Assembly (NCBI GenBank): GCA_947441065.1
Contig: CANESI010000028.1
Location: 1-37,504 of the forward strand
Reading direction: 5' to 3'
From: Caulobacteraceae bacterium
Lineage (GTDB): Bacteria; Pseudomonadota; Alphaproteobacteria; Caulobacterales; Caulobacteraceae
DNA length: 37,504 nucleotides
Shown here in pieces: positions 25,531 to 33,410 of this stretch; the stretch's first letter is position 1; the number at the start of each line of letters is the position of its first letter. Under the pieces are notes generated by a model. That model was not told where the DNA came from. It made no database searches and worked only from the letters and a program-made list of their open reading frames with translations. The position numbers were made by a program, and so were the translations under genes.

Positions 25531-26334
25531 CTATTGGCCCTTAAACTGGGCGACACGCTTTTGCAGGAAGGCGCTGACGCCCTCGATGAAATCGTGAGAC
25601 TTGCCCGCCTTGCGCTGGGTCTGGCGCTCGGTGTTGAGTTGGCCGGTCCAGTCGGCATCGAGGCTTTCCCACATGATCTTGCGGATCAGGCCAAGCGCCA
25701 TCGGTCCGTTGGCCAGTTCCTTGGCAATCCCCATTGCCGTGTCCATTAGATCGGCATCGGCGACGCAGCGATTGATCAGGCCCCATTCCAGAGCCGTTGC
25801 AGCTGGGATCTTGTCGCCCATCAGTGCCATTTCCATGGCCCGCGCCTTACCGATGATGCGCGGCAGCAGATAGGTCGAGCCACCGTCAGGCACCAGACCG
25901 ATCCGGCGGAAGGCCTGCAAGAAATAGCCGCTTTGACCCGCGACCACAATGTCACCCAGCAGGGCCAGCGAACAACCGACGCCTGCCGCCGCGCCATTGA
26001 CAGCGGTGACGATGGGCATAGGGAAGTCACGCATCATGCTGACTAGGGGATTATAGTGGGTTTCGAGGGCTCGGCCTGCGTCAGGCTTACCGTCCGCCTC
26101 GACCTCACGTCCCGAAGCGCCGCCGCCGGACAGATTGGCACCGGAGCAGAAACCGCGACCTTCGCCGGTCAAGATCACAGCGCGGGCGCTGACCGCCCCA
26201 AGCGCGACGCGGTTGAACGCGTCCAAAAGTTCCGTCACCATTTCCAGACCGGCGGCATTCATCGCGCTTGGGTCATTCATGGTGATCACCGCGACATTGT
26301 CGATGACGTCCAACTTGATTTTTGAATAGTCCAT
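25531..26334 (-). CDS. Enoyl-CoA hydratase/isomerase (crotonase) family, PaaG-like
   Basis: This cytoplasmic acyl-CoA enzyme has 267 residues from the ATG at 26334, chosen because GGAGG precedes it closely. The crotonase fold is clear: GEGRGFCSGANLSGGG forms the oxyanion-hole strand and GAAAGVGCSLALLGDIVVA the second. The two glutamates of classical enoyl-CoA hydratase are absent (CSL for CEL, and FRRIG for the usual PEI). Instead it has IGLVPDGGSTYLLPRIIG, as in PaaG-type ring-opening isomerases that use an Asp. It is therefore more likely an isomerase than a hydratase. No other phenylacetate genes are nearby, so the substrate stays open. Confidence 0.85.
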   Translation of the reverse strand: MDYSKIKLDVIDNVAVITMNDPSAMNAAGLEMVTELLDAFNRVALGAVSARAVILTGEGRGFCSGANLSGGGASGREVEADGKPDAGRALETHYNPLVSMMRDFPMPIVTAVNGAAAGVGCSLALLGDIVVAGQSGYFLQAFRRIGLVPDGGSTYLLPRIIGKARAMEMALMGDKIPAATALEWGLINRCVADADLMDTAMGIAKELANGPMALGLIRKIMWESLDADWTGQLNTERQTQRKAGKSHDFIEGVSAFLQKRVAQFKGQ

Positions 26335-26424
26335 CTGATCCTCCCACGCGCCGCAAGGGCTTTGACCCAAGCTAAGTCCTACTAACGCAACGGAACGCCA
26401 GCGAATTTTGAGTGGAGCGGCCTA

Positions 26425-27480
26425 CTATTCCTCGGTGCTAGAGGTCCCAACATTGGTCACGCGATTTCGACCATTGCGCTTGGACACATAGAGGGCCGCG
26501 TCTGCCCGGTCGATCAGGGTGTGGACGGGCTCATTCTGGGTTCTTTGCGCCAAGCCCACAGAGACCGTGATCATCCCCAAATCCTCGTTGGTCGAACGAC
26601 GTTTGAGCATGCGTGTAGAGATTTCGTCTCTTATCTCGTCAACGACCTGTTCCACCAGATTGGCGTTCTCATTCGGGAAGATGATGCAGAACTCTTCACC
26701 GCCATAGCGGGCGGCAAACCTAGGGGCTTCAGCGACCCGTCCAATGACGCTGGCGACAAAACGGATCACCTGATCACCGGTTTGATGACCCCAAGTGTCA
26801 TTGAATTTCTTGAAGAAATCGATGTCGATGACGGCAAAACTAAGGGGGCGACCGCTTGCGTCAGCCTTTTCGCAGAGTTGAGTCATTTCGTCGTCAAAGG
26901 CCTTGCGATTGGCAAGGGCCGTCAAGGCGTCGGTGCTTGCCTCCCGCCGGACCTGATCGAGATGCACCTGAAGCCTTCTGACCTCCGCTGTTGACCTTTC
27001 GAGCAGGACTTCGAGGCTGCGGTTTTCGGTTCTTACGACTTCGGTCGCGGTATTTAGGTCCTTGACGACGTTACGCACCGTGGTGGGCTCGATATCCAAA
27101 GCCAAGGAGCGGTCGGCAATTTCAAGTTGGGAATTATACTCTTTGCTGGTCTGTCGAGCCCTTTTTATCGCCGAGGTGACAGAGACCAGTTCACGATTAA
27201 GTTGGTCACCCGCTTCACGGACTTCGTCGTCCAAGCGCCGATTGGGCAGGAACTCGACGGCGAGCCTGTCGCTCGTCTCTTCCGTGATCATCCTATCGCG
27301 TTTGAGCAGGCGCTGAATTTCGATCGCCAGATCCCCATCCGGATTGGCGACGGCATGCATCCAAATCTCGTAATTGAGCGGCGTTGGCCAAACCTGGTCG
27401 CGTTCCATGGCGGCGAGCGTGGCCTGCCCAAGCTGGTAGGCCTGCATCCCACGCAATAGGCTATCAACATCAGCGGACAT
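26425..27480 (-). CDS. dgcB: Diguanylate cyclase (GGEEF), DgcB-like
   Basis: This enzyme makes cyclic di-GMP from GTP. The 351-residue protein is soluble, with no membrane segment. A helical N-terminal domain (about 1-90, AMERDQVWPTPLNYEIWM) is followed by a coiled coil (about 95-175) and a GGDEF domain (about 180-345) with intact GGEEF (260-264), so it should be active. The RxxD inhibitory site is absent (EAPR at that position). The coiled-coil plus GGEEF layout and the place near the DEAD-helicase gene match C. crescentus DgcB as I remember it, which controls motile-to-sessile change. The gene name rests on that resemblance. The start is the ATG at 27480; a GTG at 27507 is less likely. Confidence 0.85.
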   Translation of the reverse strand: MSADVDSLLRGMQAYQLGQATLAAMERDQVWPTPLNYEIWMHAVANPDGDLAIEIQRLLKRDRMITEETSDRLAVEFLPNRRLDDEVREAGDQLNRELVSVTSAIKRARQTSKEYNSQLEIADRSLALDIEPTTVRNVVKDLNTATEVVRTENRSLEVLLERSTAEVRRLQVHLDQVRREASTDALTALANRKAFDDEMTQLCEKADASGRPLSFAVIDIDFFKKFNDTWGHQTGDQVIRFVASVIGRVAEAPRFAARYGGEEFCIIFPNENANLVEQVVDEIRDEISTRMLKRRSTNEDLGMITVSVGLAQRTQNEPVHTLIDRADAALYVSKRNGRNRVTNVGTSSTEE

Positions 27481-27666
27481 ATCAGGACTTTCTAAAGGGC
27501 ACCTCACATAAGCTTGGTTCGGCCAAGGTCGTCAACCCAGTGGATGATGTGTTTTTGTATCGAATATGGGCGATCAAAACTTTTAGAATGGTTCCATATC
27601 CGACAAATAACGTTAGCTTAAGGTCCAAGAGGACGATTATCCCAGCTGTTCCAAGGAGACTGACCC

Positions 27667-29124
27667 GTGAATGCCAAGGTGACTGTTGACGCGAGTTCTG
27701 ACATTGCACGGATGCAGGCCATCTTGGCGTTGCAAAAGGTCGCACATCTTCGCGATGGTGCGCCATCCTTGGCAAAGCGGATCGATTGGCTCAATCGCTG
27801 TATTGGCCTGTTGGTGGACTATTCAGACGAGATCGAGCAGGCCTTGAACGCCGACTTTGGCGCGCGCTCGATCGAAGCCACGCGCTTCACAGACGTGGCC
27901 GGTTCGATCGGCCCCTTAAAGTTCGCTCGGGCCAATGTTGCCAAATGGATGAAGACCGAAAAGCGCAAGACCACCCCTGCAATCTTGGCCCTTTTCGGTG
28001 CCAAGGCTGAGGTGCAGTTCCAGCCAAAAGGTGTGATTGGTGTCATCAGCCCTTGGAATTTCCCGGTCAACCTGACCTTCGCGCCGCTCGCAGGTATTTT
28101 GGCAGCGGGCAATCGCGCCATGATCAAGCCTTCAGAGTTCACCCCCGTGACCTCGGCCCTGATGGCCAAGATGATTGCCTCAGTCTTTTCTGAGGAAGAG
28201 GTGGCGGTCATTACCGGCGGTCCAGAAATCGGCCAGGCCTTCTCTGGTCTCGCTTTTGACCACATGATCTTCACCGGTGCGACCGGTGTGGCCAAACATG
28301 TGATGCGCGCGGCGGCTGAGAACCTCGTGCCCCTGACCTTGGAACTTGGCGGCAAGAGCCCGGTGATCTTGGGCAAGTCTGCGGACTTCGCCACCGCTGC
28401 GGCACGGGTGATGAATGGCAAGACCTTGAACGCCGGTCAGATCTGCTTGGCGCCTGATTATGTGCTGACGCCAGAAGACAAGCTGGAAACCTTTGTGGGT
28501 GAGGCCCAGGCCTCGGTGGCCAAGATGTTCCCGACCATCAAGGACAATCCCGACTACACGGCCATCGTTGCTCAGCGCCATTATGATCGTATCATGGGCT
28601 ATGTCGAAGATGCCCGGGCCAAGGGCGCGCGGATCGTTCAGATCAATCCCGCTGACGAAGACTTCAGCCAGCAGGAACATCGCCGTATTCCGCCAACCCT
28701 GATCATCAATCCGACAGATGATATGAAGGTCATGCAGGAAGAGATCTTTGGTCCGGTCTTACCGGTCAAGACCTACAAGACTGTGCAAGAGGCCATCGGC
28801 TATGTGAACGCCCATGACCGGCCTTTGGGGCTCTACTATTTTGGGGATGATGCGGCTGAGCGCGATCTGGTTTTGAACTCGACCACCTCAGGCGGCGTTA
28901 GCGTCAATGACGTGGTGATGCATGTTGCCCAAGAGGAACTGCCTTTCGGCGGCGTGGGGCCAGCCGGCATGGGCAGCTATCACGGCCATGACGGGTTCTT
29001 GGAGTTCAGCCATAAGAAGGCGGTCTTCACTCAGATGAAGAAGGACATTGGTCCCTTGCTTCAGATGCGTCCGCCCTATGGCGCGGCGATCCGCAAATAT
29101 CTAGCCGGTGAATTGAAGCGGTAA
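27667..29124 (+). CDS. calB: Coniferyl-type aldehyde dehydrogenase
   Basis: This NAD(P)-dependent enzyme oxidises an aldehyde to its acid. The 485 residues start at a GTG with AGGAG 8 bases upstream. VISPWNFPVNLTFAPLAGIL is the cofactor/active-site strand, LELGGKSP holds Glu226 and NAGQICLAPDYVL holds the nucleophile Cys260. The QICLAPDYV context, the missing N-terminal extension and the C-terminal HDGFLEFSHKKAVF fit the CalB-like group, active on coniferyl or similar aldehydes. No other lignin-monomer genes are near, so the natural substrate may be a lipid aldehyde. Confidence 0.88.
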   Translation: MNAKVTVDASSDIARMQAILALQKVAHLRDGAPSLAKRIDWLNRCIGLLVDYSDEIEQALNADFGARSIEATRFTDVAGSIGPLKFARANVAKWMKTEKRKTTPAILALFGAKAEVQFQPKGVIGVISPWNFPVNLTFAPLAGILAAGNRAMIKPSEFTPVTSALMAKMIASVFSEEEVAVITGGPEIGQAFSGLAFDHMIFTGATGVAKHVMRAAAENLVPLTLELGGKSPVILGKSADFATAAARVMNGKTLNAGQICLAPDYVLTPEDKLETFVGEAQASVAKMFPTIKDNPDYTAIVAQRHYDRIMGYVEDARAKGARIVQINPADEDFSQQEHRRIPPTLIINPTDDMKVMQEEIFGPVLPVKTYKTVQEAIGYVNAHDRPLGLYYFGDDAAERDLVLNSTTSGGVSVNDVVMHVAQEELPFGGVGPAGMGSYHGHDGFLEFSHKKAVFTQMKKDIGPLLQMRPPYGAAIRKYLAGELKR

Positions 29125-29152
29125 AACAAGGCCCCCTTCGTCCCTTCGGGCC

Positions 29153-29209
29153 ACTTCCCCCAGAGGGGGAAGATCTTGGAGCTCTAAATCTTCCCCCTCT
29201 GGGGGAAGT
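29153..29209. repeat. Nested palindromic intergenic repeat A
   Basis: Two 22-base arms (29153-29174 and 29188-29209) are perfect reverse complements around a 13-base loop. Each arm is itself a hairpin (CTTCCCCC, AGA, GGGGGAAG). The unit therefore can form one long stem or two short ones. It lies 28 bases after the aldehyde dehydrogenase stop and could end that transcript. It resembles dispersed repeats seen in many proteobacterial genomes; other copies must be found in the whole genome. Confidence 0.85.
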
Positions 29210-29257
29210 ACCGGCGAAGCCGGGGTAGGGGGACTTCTTTTACGACAACAAGAAAGG

Positions 29258-29338
29258 CCCTCACCCAACCCTCTCCCTCAGGGAGAGGGCTTTTCTGTTC
29301 TAGCCCTCGCCCCCTTGGGGGAGAGGGTTGGGTGAGGG
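29258..29338. repeat. Nested palindromic intergenic repeat B
   Basis: A 20-base arm (29258-29277) is the exact reverse complement of 29319-29338. Each arm lies inside its own hairpin: CCCTCTCCC/GGGAGAGGG around TCA (29269-29289), and an imperfect C-rich/G-rich stem on the right (about 29304-29326). The layout is the same as repeat A, but the sequence is different. It sits 27 bases beyond the end of the convergent helicase gene, so it can end that transcript. I see no gene between 29125 and 29364. Confidence 0.85.
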
Positions 29339-29364
29339 GGTGTTCATCCCCTAATTTGAAAAAC

Positions 29365-31068
29365 CTAATCCTCGCTGTCCTTGACAGGTACCCGCTTGGG
29401 CAGGGGTTTGGCGAGGAACGCGGGAAGGTCACCGCCAAAGCCGACGACGCGGCGATCATCATCATCACGAGGCCGAACCGACTGAACACCGCGTGAGCGA
29501 AGTTCGGTTTCTGGAACCGCTGGACGCGGCGCTGGAGCAGCAGCTTGTGGCTCTGGGCGGCGTTCAGGGCGCGGGTTGCGCTCACGGCGCGGTTCCCGTT
29601 CGCGAACGATGACAGGCTCAGGGGCTGGCGCAGTTTCCACCGCCAGAGCCACCGTTTCAGTTGCCGGCTTGCCGCGACCGCGTGAGCGAGCAGGGCGGCG
29701 TGGGGCAGTCGCCTCGGGCGTTTCAGTCGTTTCGGTACGCTCGAACGAAACGCGCGGTGCGTCCGTCTGCTCAGCGATCACCGGGGTCATGGAGGCGACC
29801 TCGTTGTGCAAAGGTGCGCCATCGCGGCCCTTGGAATAGTCGCGCTTGGGCTTGCGGTCCGAGCCACCGGCGCGGTCACGTCCACCGCTACGGCCAGAAG
29901 GAGCCCGACGAGCGTCACCGCCAGCGGCTGACGCCCAATCAAGGTCCAAAATGGTCTCGTCCGGCTTTTGGCCGATCAGCTTGAGCACCTTGTCGAGATT
30001 GCGGCTGTCGGCAGGCGTGACCAGCATATAGGTCTCGCCCAAGCGACCGGCGCGGCCCGTGCGCCCGATCCGGTGCACATAGTCGTCGGCATGGTGGGGC
30101 ACATCATAGTTGAACACGTGGCTGACATCAGGAATGTCCAGACCGCGCGCCGCCACATCCGAGGCGACCAGAAGCTTCAACTCGCCCTTACGGAACGATT
30201 CCAGCGTCTTGGTGCGCATGCTCTGGTCCAGATCGCCATGGATCGGGGCCGCGTCAAAGCCATGCACCTTCAAGGACTTAGCGACGATGTCGACTTCGCT
30301 CTTGCGGTTACAGAACACGATGCCGTTCTTGATCTCCGAGCGCTCGATCAGGGCCCGCAGCGCCATGCGCTTGGCCTTATGGTCGATGATGGGGATCGGC
30401 ACGATGTGCTGGGTGATGGTCGTGGCGGTTGTTGCCGGACGGCTGGCCTCGATCCGCTCGGGATCATTGAGGAACTGCTTGGTCAGGCGGGTAATTTCCG
30501 GCGGCATGGTCGCCGAGAAGAACAGGGTCTGTTTCTTGGGCGGCGTCATCTTGAAGATGCGCTCAATGTCGGGGATGAAGCCCATGTCCAACATGCGGTC
30601 GGCCTCGTCGACGACCATCATCTGGACGCCGGTGAGCAGCAGCTTGCCGCGCTCGAAGTGGTCGAGCAGACGGCCGGGCGTGGCGATCAGGACGTCAACG
30701 CCCCGATCAAGCTTTCGCACCTGATCTTCGAAGGACACGCCGCCGATCAGCAGGGCCCAGGTCAGCTTGGTGCCCTTGGCGTACTTCTCAAACGACATCG
30801 CCACCTGATCGGCCAGTTCGCGGGTCGGGGCGATGACCAGAGCGCGCGGCATGCGCGACTTGGAGCGTCCCGACTGCAACCGCTCAATGAGGGGCAGGGT
30901 AAAGGCGGCGGTCTTGCCGGTTCCGGTCTGGGCAATACCCAACACATCCCGGCCTGCGAGGGCGATGGGGATGGCGGAGGCCTGAATGGGAGTGGCAGTG
31001 GTGTAGCCGGTGTCAGCTACGGCTTGGAGAGTCGTGGGCGATAGGCCCAGTTGGGAAAATTCTGTCAT
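29365..31068 (-). CDS. rhlB: DEAD-box ATP-dependent RNA helicase (RhlB/RhlE type)
   Basis: This helicase unwinds RNA during decay or ribosome assembly. The 567 residues contain all DEAD motifs in order: TATPIQASAIPIAL (Q), AQTGTGKT (I), PTRELADQV (Ia), TPGRLLDHF (Ib), VVDEADRMLD (II), SATMP (III), VASDVAARGLDIP (V) and HRIGRTGRAG (VI). After about residue 385 comes an Arg/Pro/Ala-rich, probably disordered tail that ends in a more ordered stretch (VVGFGGDLPAFLAKPLPKRV). In Caulobacter the degradosome helicase RhlB has such a tail, and its gene lies in the same neighbourhood as dgcB by my memory. Family analysis might instead favour the name rhlE. Confidence 0.88.
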   Translation of the reverse strand: MTEFSQLGLSPTTLQAVADTGYTTATPIQASAIPIALAGRDVLGIAQTGTGKTAAFTLPLIERLQSGRSKSRMPRALVIAPTRELADQVAMSFEKYAKGTKLTWALLIGGVSFEDQVRKLDRGVDVLIATPGRLLDHFERGKLLLTGVQMMVVDEADRMLDMGFIPDIERIFKMTPPKKQTLFFSATMPPEITRLTKQFLNDPERIEASRPATTATTITQHIVPIPIIDHKAKRMALRALIERSEIKNGIVFCNRKSEVDIVAKSLKVHGFDAAPIHGDLDQSMRTKTLESFRKGELKLLVASDVAARGLDIPDVSHVFNYDVPHHADDYVHRIGRTGRAGRLGETYMLVTPADSRNLDKVLKLIGQKPDETILDLDWASAAGGDARRAPSGRSGGRDRAGGSDRKPKRDYSKGRDGAPLHNEVASMTPVIAEQTDAPRVSFERTETTETPEATAPRRPARSRGRGKPATETVALAVETAPAPEPVIVREREPRRERNPRPERRPEPQAAAPAPRPAVPETELRSRGVQSVRPRDDDDRRVVGFGGDLPAFLAKPLPKRVPVKDSED

Positions 31069-31079
31069 GTCACGCTGTA

Positions 31080-31140
31080 AGGAGCCGGAGCCGCCCGTGC
31101 TTGGGCGAACGGGCAGCGCGGATTCGCCGAGCCTGCTCCT
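31080..31140 (-). promoter_or_regulatory. Possible structured leader of the DEAD-helicase gene
   Basis: The 165 bases between the helicase start and the parE stop contain nested inverted repeats: AGGAGC (31080-31085) with GCTCCT (31135-31140), and GCCCGT (31093-31098) with ACGGGC (31109-31114). On the minus strand these lie in the helicase 5' leader, 12-72 bases before the ATG. They could also belong to a parE promoter-distal hairpin. No U-tract is present, and function is unproven. Confidence 0.25.
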
Positions 31141-31233
31141 GACTTTGGGATTGTCTTACGGTGAATGGCGCAGAAGTCAAGGATTCGAGGTCGGGGCTCC
31201 GCGTTCCTTGTTCAGACCACGGGTGGCTTGGTC

Positions 31234-33369
31234 CTAGACGTCGAGATCATCCACCGCGAATTCTGCATTTTCTTGAATAAAGCGGAAACGCAGCTCAGGT
31301 TTGCGGCCCATCAGGGTCTCGACCAGATCTTCAACCGCCTCTTCAGAGCGGGGCAGGGTGACGCGGGCCAAGGTTCGCTTGGCCGGGTCCATGGTGGTTT
31401 CTTTGAGCTGGGCGGGCATCATCTCGCCAAGACCTTTGAAACGTCCGATCTCGGGCTTCTTGTTCTTGAACATCCCAGCCATCAGCTCGTCCTTGTGGGC
31501 GTCGTCGCGGGCATAGACGGTCTTGCCATTATGGCTGAGGCGATAGAGCGGTGGCAGGGCGAGGAACAGGCGTCCCGCACGGATCAGTCCTGGCATGGTG
31601 CGATAGAAGAAGGTGATCAGCAGGCTGGCAATGTGGGCCCCGTCAACGTCAGCGTCGGTCATGATGACAATGCGCTCATAGCGCAGGTCCTCTTCCTTGA
31701 ACCGGTTGCCGCCCTGAACACCGAGCGCCAGCAACAGGTCCGACAGTTCAGTATTTTTCCCCGCCTTGTCATTGGTGGCAGAGGCGACATTGAGGATCTT
31801 ACCGCGCAGGGGCAAGATGGCCTGGGTCTGGCGGTTGCGGGCCTGTTTAGCCGAGCCACCAGCGGAATCGCCTTCGACGATGAACAGTTCCGTGCCGTCC
31901 GTGGCTTGGCCCGAACAGTCAGCCAGCTTGCCGGGTAGGCGCAGCTTGCGCGTGGCGGAGGCGCGGGCCACATCCTTGTCGCGGCGACGCTTGAGCCGGT
32001 CTTCGGCCCGCTCGATGATGAATTGCAACAGACGGTCCGCCGACTTGGGCGCCGCTGTCAGCCAGTGGTCGAACGGGTCGCGCAGGACGGTTTCGACCAG
32101 CCTTTGCGCCTCGGATGAGGACAGCTTTTCCTTTGTCTGGCCTTGGAATTCCGGGTTGCGGATAAAGACCGAGATCAGGGCACCAGCATTGCCGATGACG
32201 TCCTCGGCGGTAATCAGGCCCGCCCGTTTCTCGCCGGTCATCTCGCCATAGGCCTTGAGGCCGCGCATCAGGGCCGCGCGAAGACCGGCCTCGTGGGTGC
32301 CGCCTTCGGTCGTCGGTACGGTGTTGCAGTAGGACTGCATGAAGCTGTCGCTGTCACCAAATCCGATGGGCGACCAGGTGATGGCCCATTCGACCGCGCC
32401 GCCCTCATTGCTTCCGGCCTTGGTCGGGCGCTCGATACGGCCGCTGAAGGTTTCGGTCAGGGTTTCGGTTGTGGCTACCCGTTCGGCTAGGAAGTCGGCT
32501 AGGCCATTGGGGAAGCGGAAAATCGCCTCGGGGGGGGTCTGGTCGGTGACGCGCTCGGGCGCACAGGACCAGCGGATCTCGACGCCTCGGAACAGATAGG
32601 CCTTGGAGCGGGCCATGCGATAGAGGCGGGCAGGCTTGAAGGCCGCGCCCTCGCCAAAGATGGTCTCGTCGGGCAGGAACCTTAAGGATGAGCCATGCTT
32701 GCGAGATGGACCGACCCGCTCTAGCGCGGTGACAGGCTTACCGCGTGAGAAGCTCTGGCGATGCTCAGCCCCGTCGCGCCAGACGGTGACGTCGAGCTGT
32801 TCGGACAGGGCGTTCACCACCGAAATGCCGACCCCGTGCAGGCCGCCGGAGGTCTCATAGCTCTTGCCCGAGAACTTCCCGCCCGAGTGCAGGACGGTCA
32901 TGATCACTTCGAGCGCCGACTTGTCGGTATATTTCGGGTGCGGGTCGACCGGGATGCCGCGACCATCGTCGCGCACCACGAGCGCGCCGTCCGCCTCTAG
33001 GCGAACCTCAATGAACTTGGCATGGCCTGCGACAGCCTCGTCCATGGCATTGTCGAGCACCTCGGCGAAGAGGTGATGCAGGGCGCGCTCATCTGTACCG
33101 CCAATATACATGCCCGGGCGCTTGCGGACCGGCTCCAGTCCCTCGAGGACCTCAATGTCTTTGGCTGAATAGCCTGAGGCGGCCGCGGCAGCGTTGGACG
33201 CGGCTTGAGACGGGATGTCCGCAGCAGCCTTAGGCGCGGGTGTCGGGTCCGCAGCCTGCACGGGTGAGACAGCCGCAGGCTTTGGGCTTGCGGGTACAGC
33301 AGCGGGCGTAGGGGCAGCGGCCTGTGGGGTATCGTCGAACAGGGAGCCTTGGGGGGGATTCGTAGCCAT
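31234..33369 (-). CDS. parE: DNA topoisomerase IV subunit B
   Basis: This is the ATPase subunit of topoisomerase IV, which unlinks daughter chromosomes with ParC. The 711-residue protein has a GHKL ATPase domain with EVLDNAMDEAVAGHA, DDGRGIPVDPHPK and GGLHGVGISVVNALS. A transducer domain follows, then a Toprim domain with EGDSAGGSAKQARNRQ and MTDADVDGAHI. The end is ELRFRFIQENAEFAVDDLDV, typical of ParE and unlike GyrB. Before the GHKL part lies an Ala/Pro-rich extension of about 65 residues, probably disordered. GyrB is ruled out by length and by the C-terminus. It lies alone between the helicase and the amidohydrolase operon, with 41 bases to the latter. Confidence 0.96.
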   Translation of the reverse strand: MATNPPQGSLFDDTPQAAAPTPAAVPASPKPAAVSPVQAADPTPAPKAAADIPSQAASNAAAAASGYSAKDIEVLEGLEPVRKRPGMYIGGTDERALHHLFAEVLDNAMDEAVAGHAKFIEVRLEADGALVVRDDGRGIPVDPHPKYTDKSALEVIMTVLHSGGKFSGKSYETSGGLHGVGISVVNALSEQLDVTVWRDGAEHRQSFSRGKPVTALERVGPSRKHGSSLRFLPDETIFGEGAAFKPARLYRMARSKAYLFRGVEIRWSCAPERVTDQTPPEAIFRFPNGLADFLAERVATTETLTETFSGRIERPTKAGSNEGGAVEWAITWSPIGFGDSDSFMQSYCNTVPTTEGGTHEAGLRAALMRGLKAYGEMTGEKRAGLITAEDVIGNAGALISVFIRNPEFQGQTKEKLSSSEAQRLVETVLRDPFDHWLTAAPKSADRLLQFIIERAEDRLKRRRDKDVARASATRKLRLPGKLADCSGQATDGTELFIVEGDSAGGSAKQARNRQTQAILPLRGKILNVASATNDKAGKNTELSDLLLALGVQGGNRFKEEDLRYERIVIMTDADVDGAHIASLLITFFYRTMPGLIRAGRLFLALPPLYRLSHNGKTVYARDDAHKDELMAGMFKNKKPEIGRFKGLGEMMPAQLKETTMDPAKRTLARVTLPRSEEAVEDLVETLMGRKPELRFRFIQENAEFAVDDLDV

Positions 33370-33410
33370 AGCCTTAGAATGCAGCGATTCTCACCCAGAC
33401 CGTATGCCGC

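Noticed and set aside
27564-27605. Inverted repeat ATATGG ... CCATAT before the aldehyde dehydrogenase gene, as an operator
   Set aside because: Arms are only six bases and 20 or more bases apart in an AT-rich region, and no regulator gene is beside it.
29968-31044. Plus-strand open frame (358 codons) across the DEAD helicase
   Set aside because: It mirrors helicase motifs on the other strand and has no ribosome binding site or recognisable domain.
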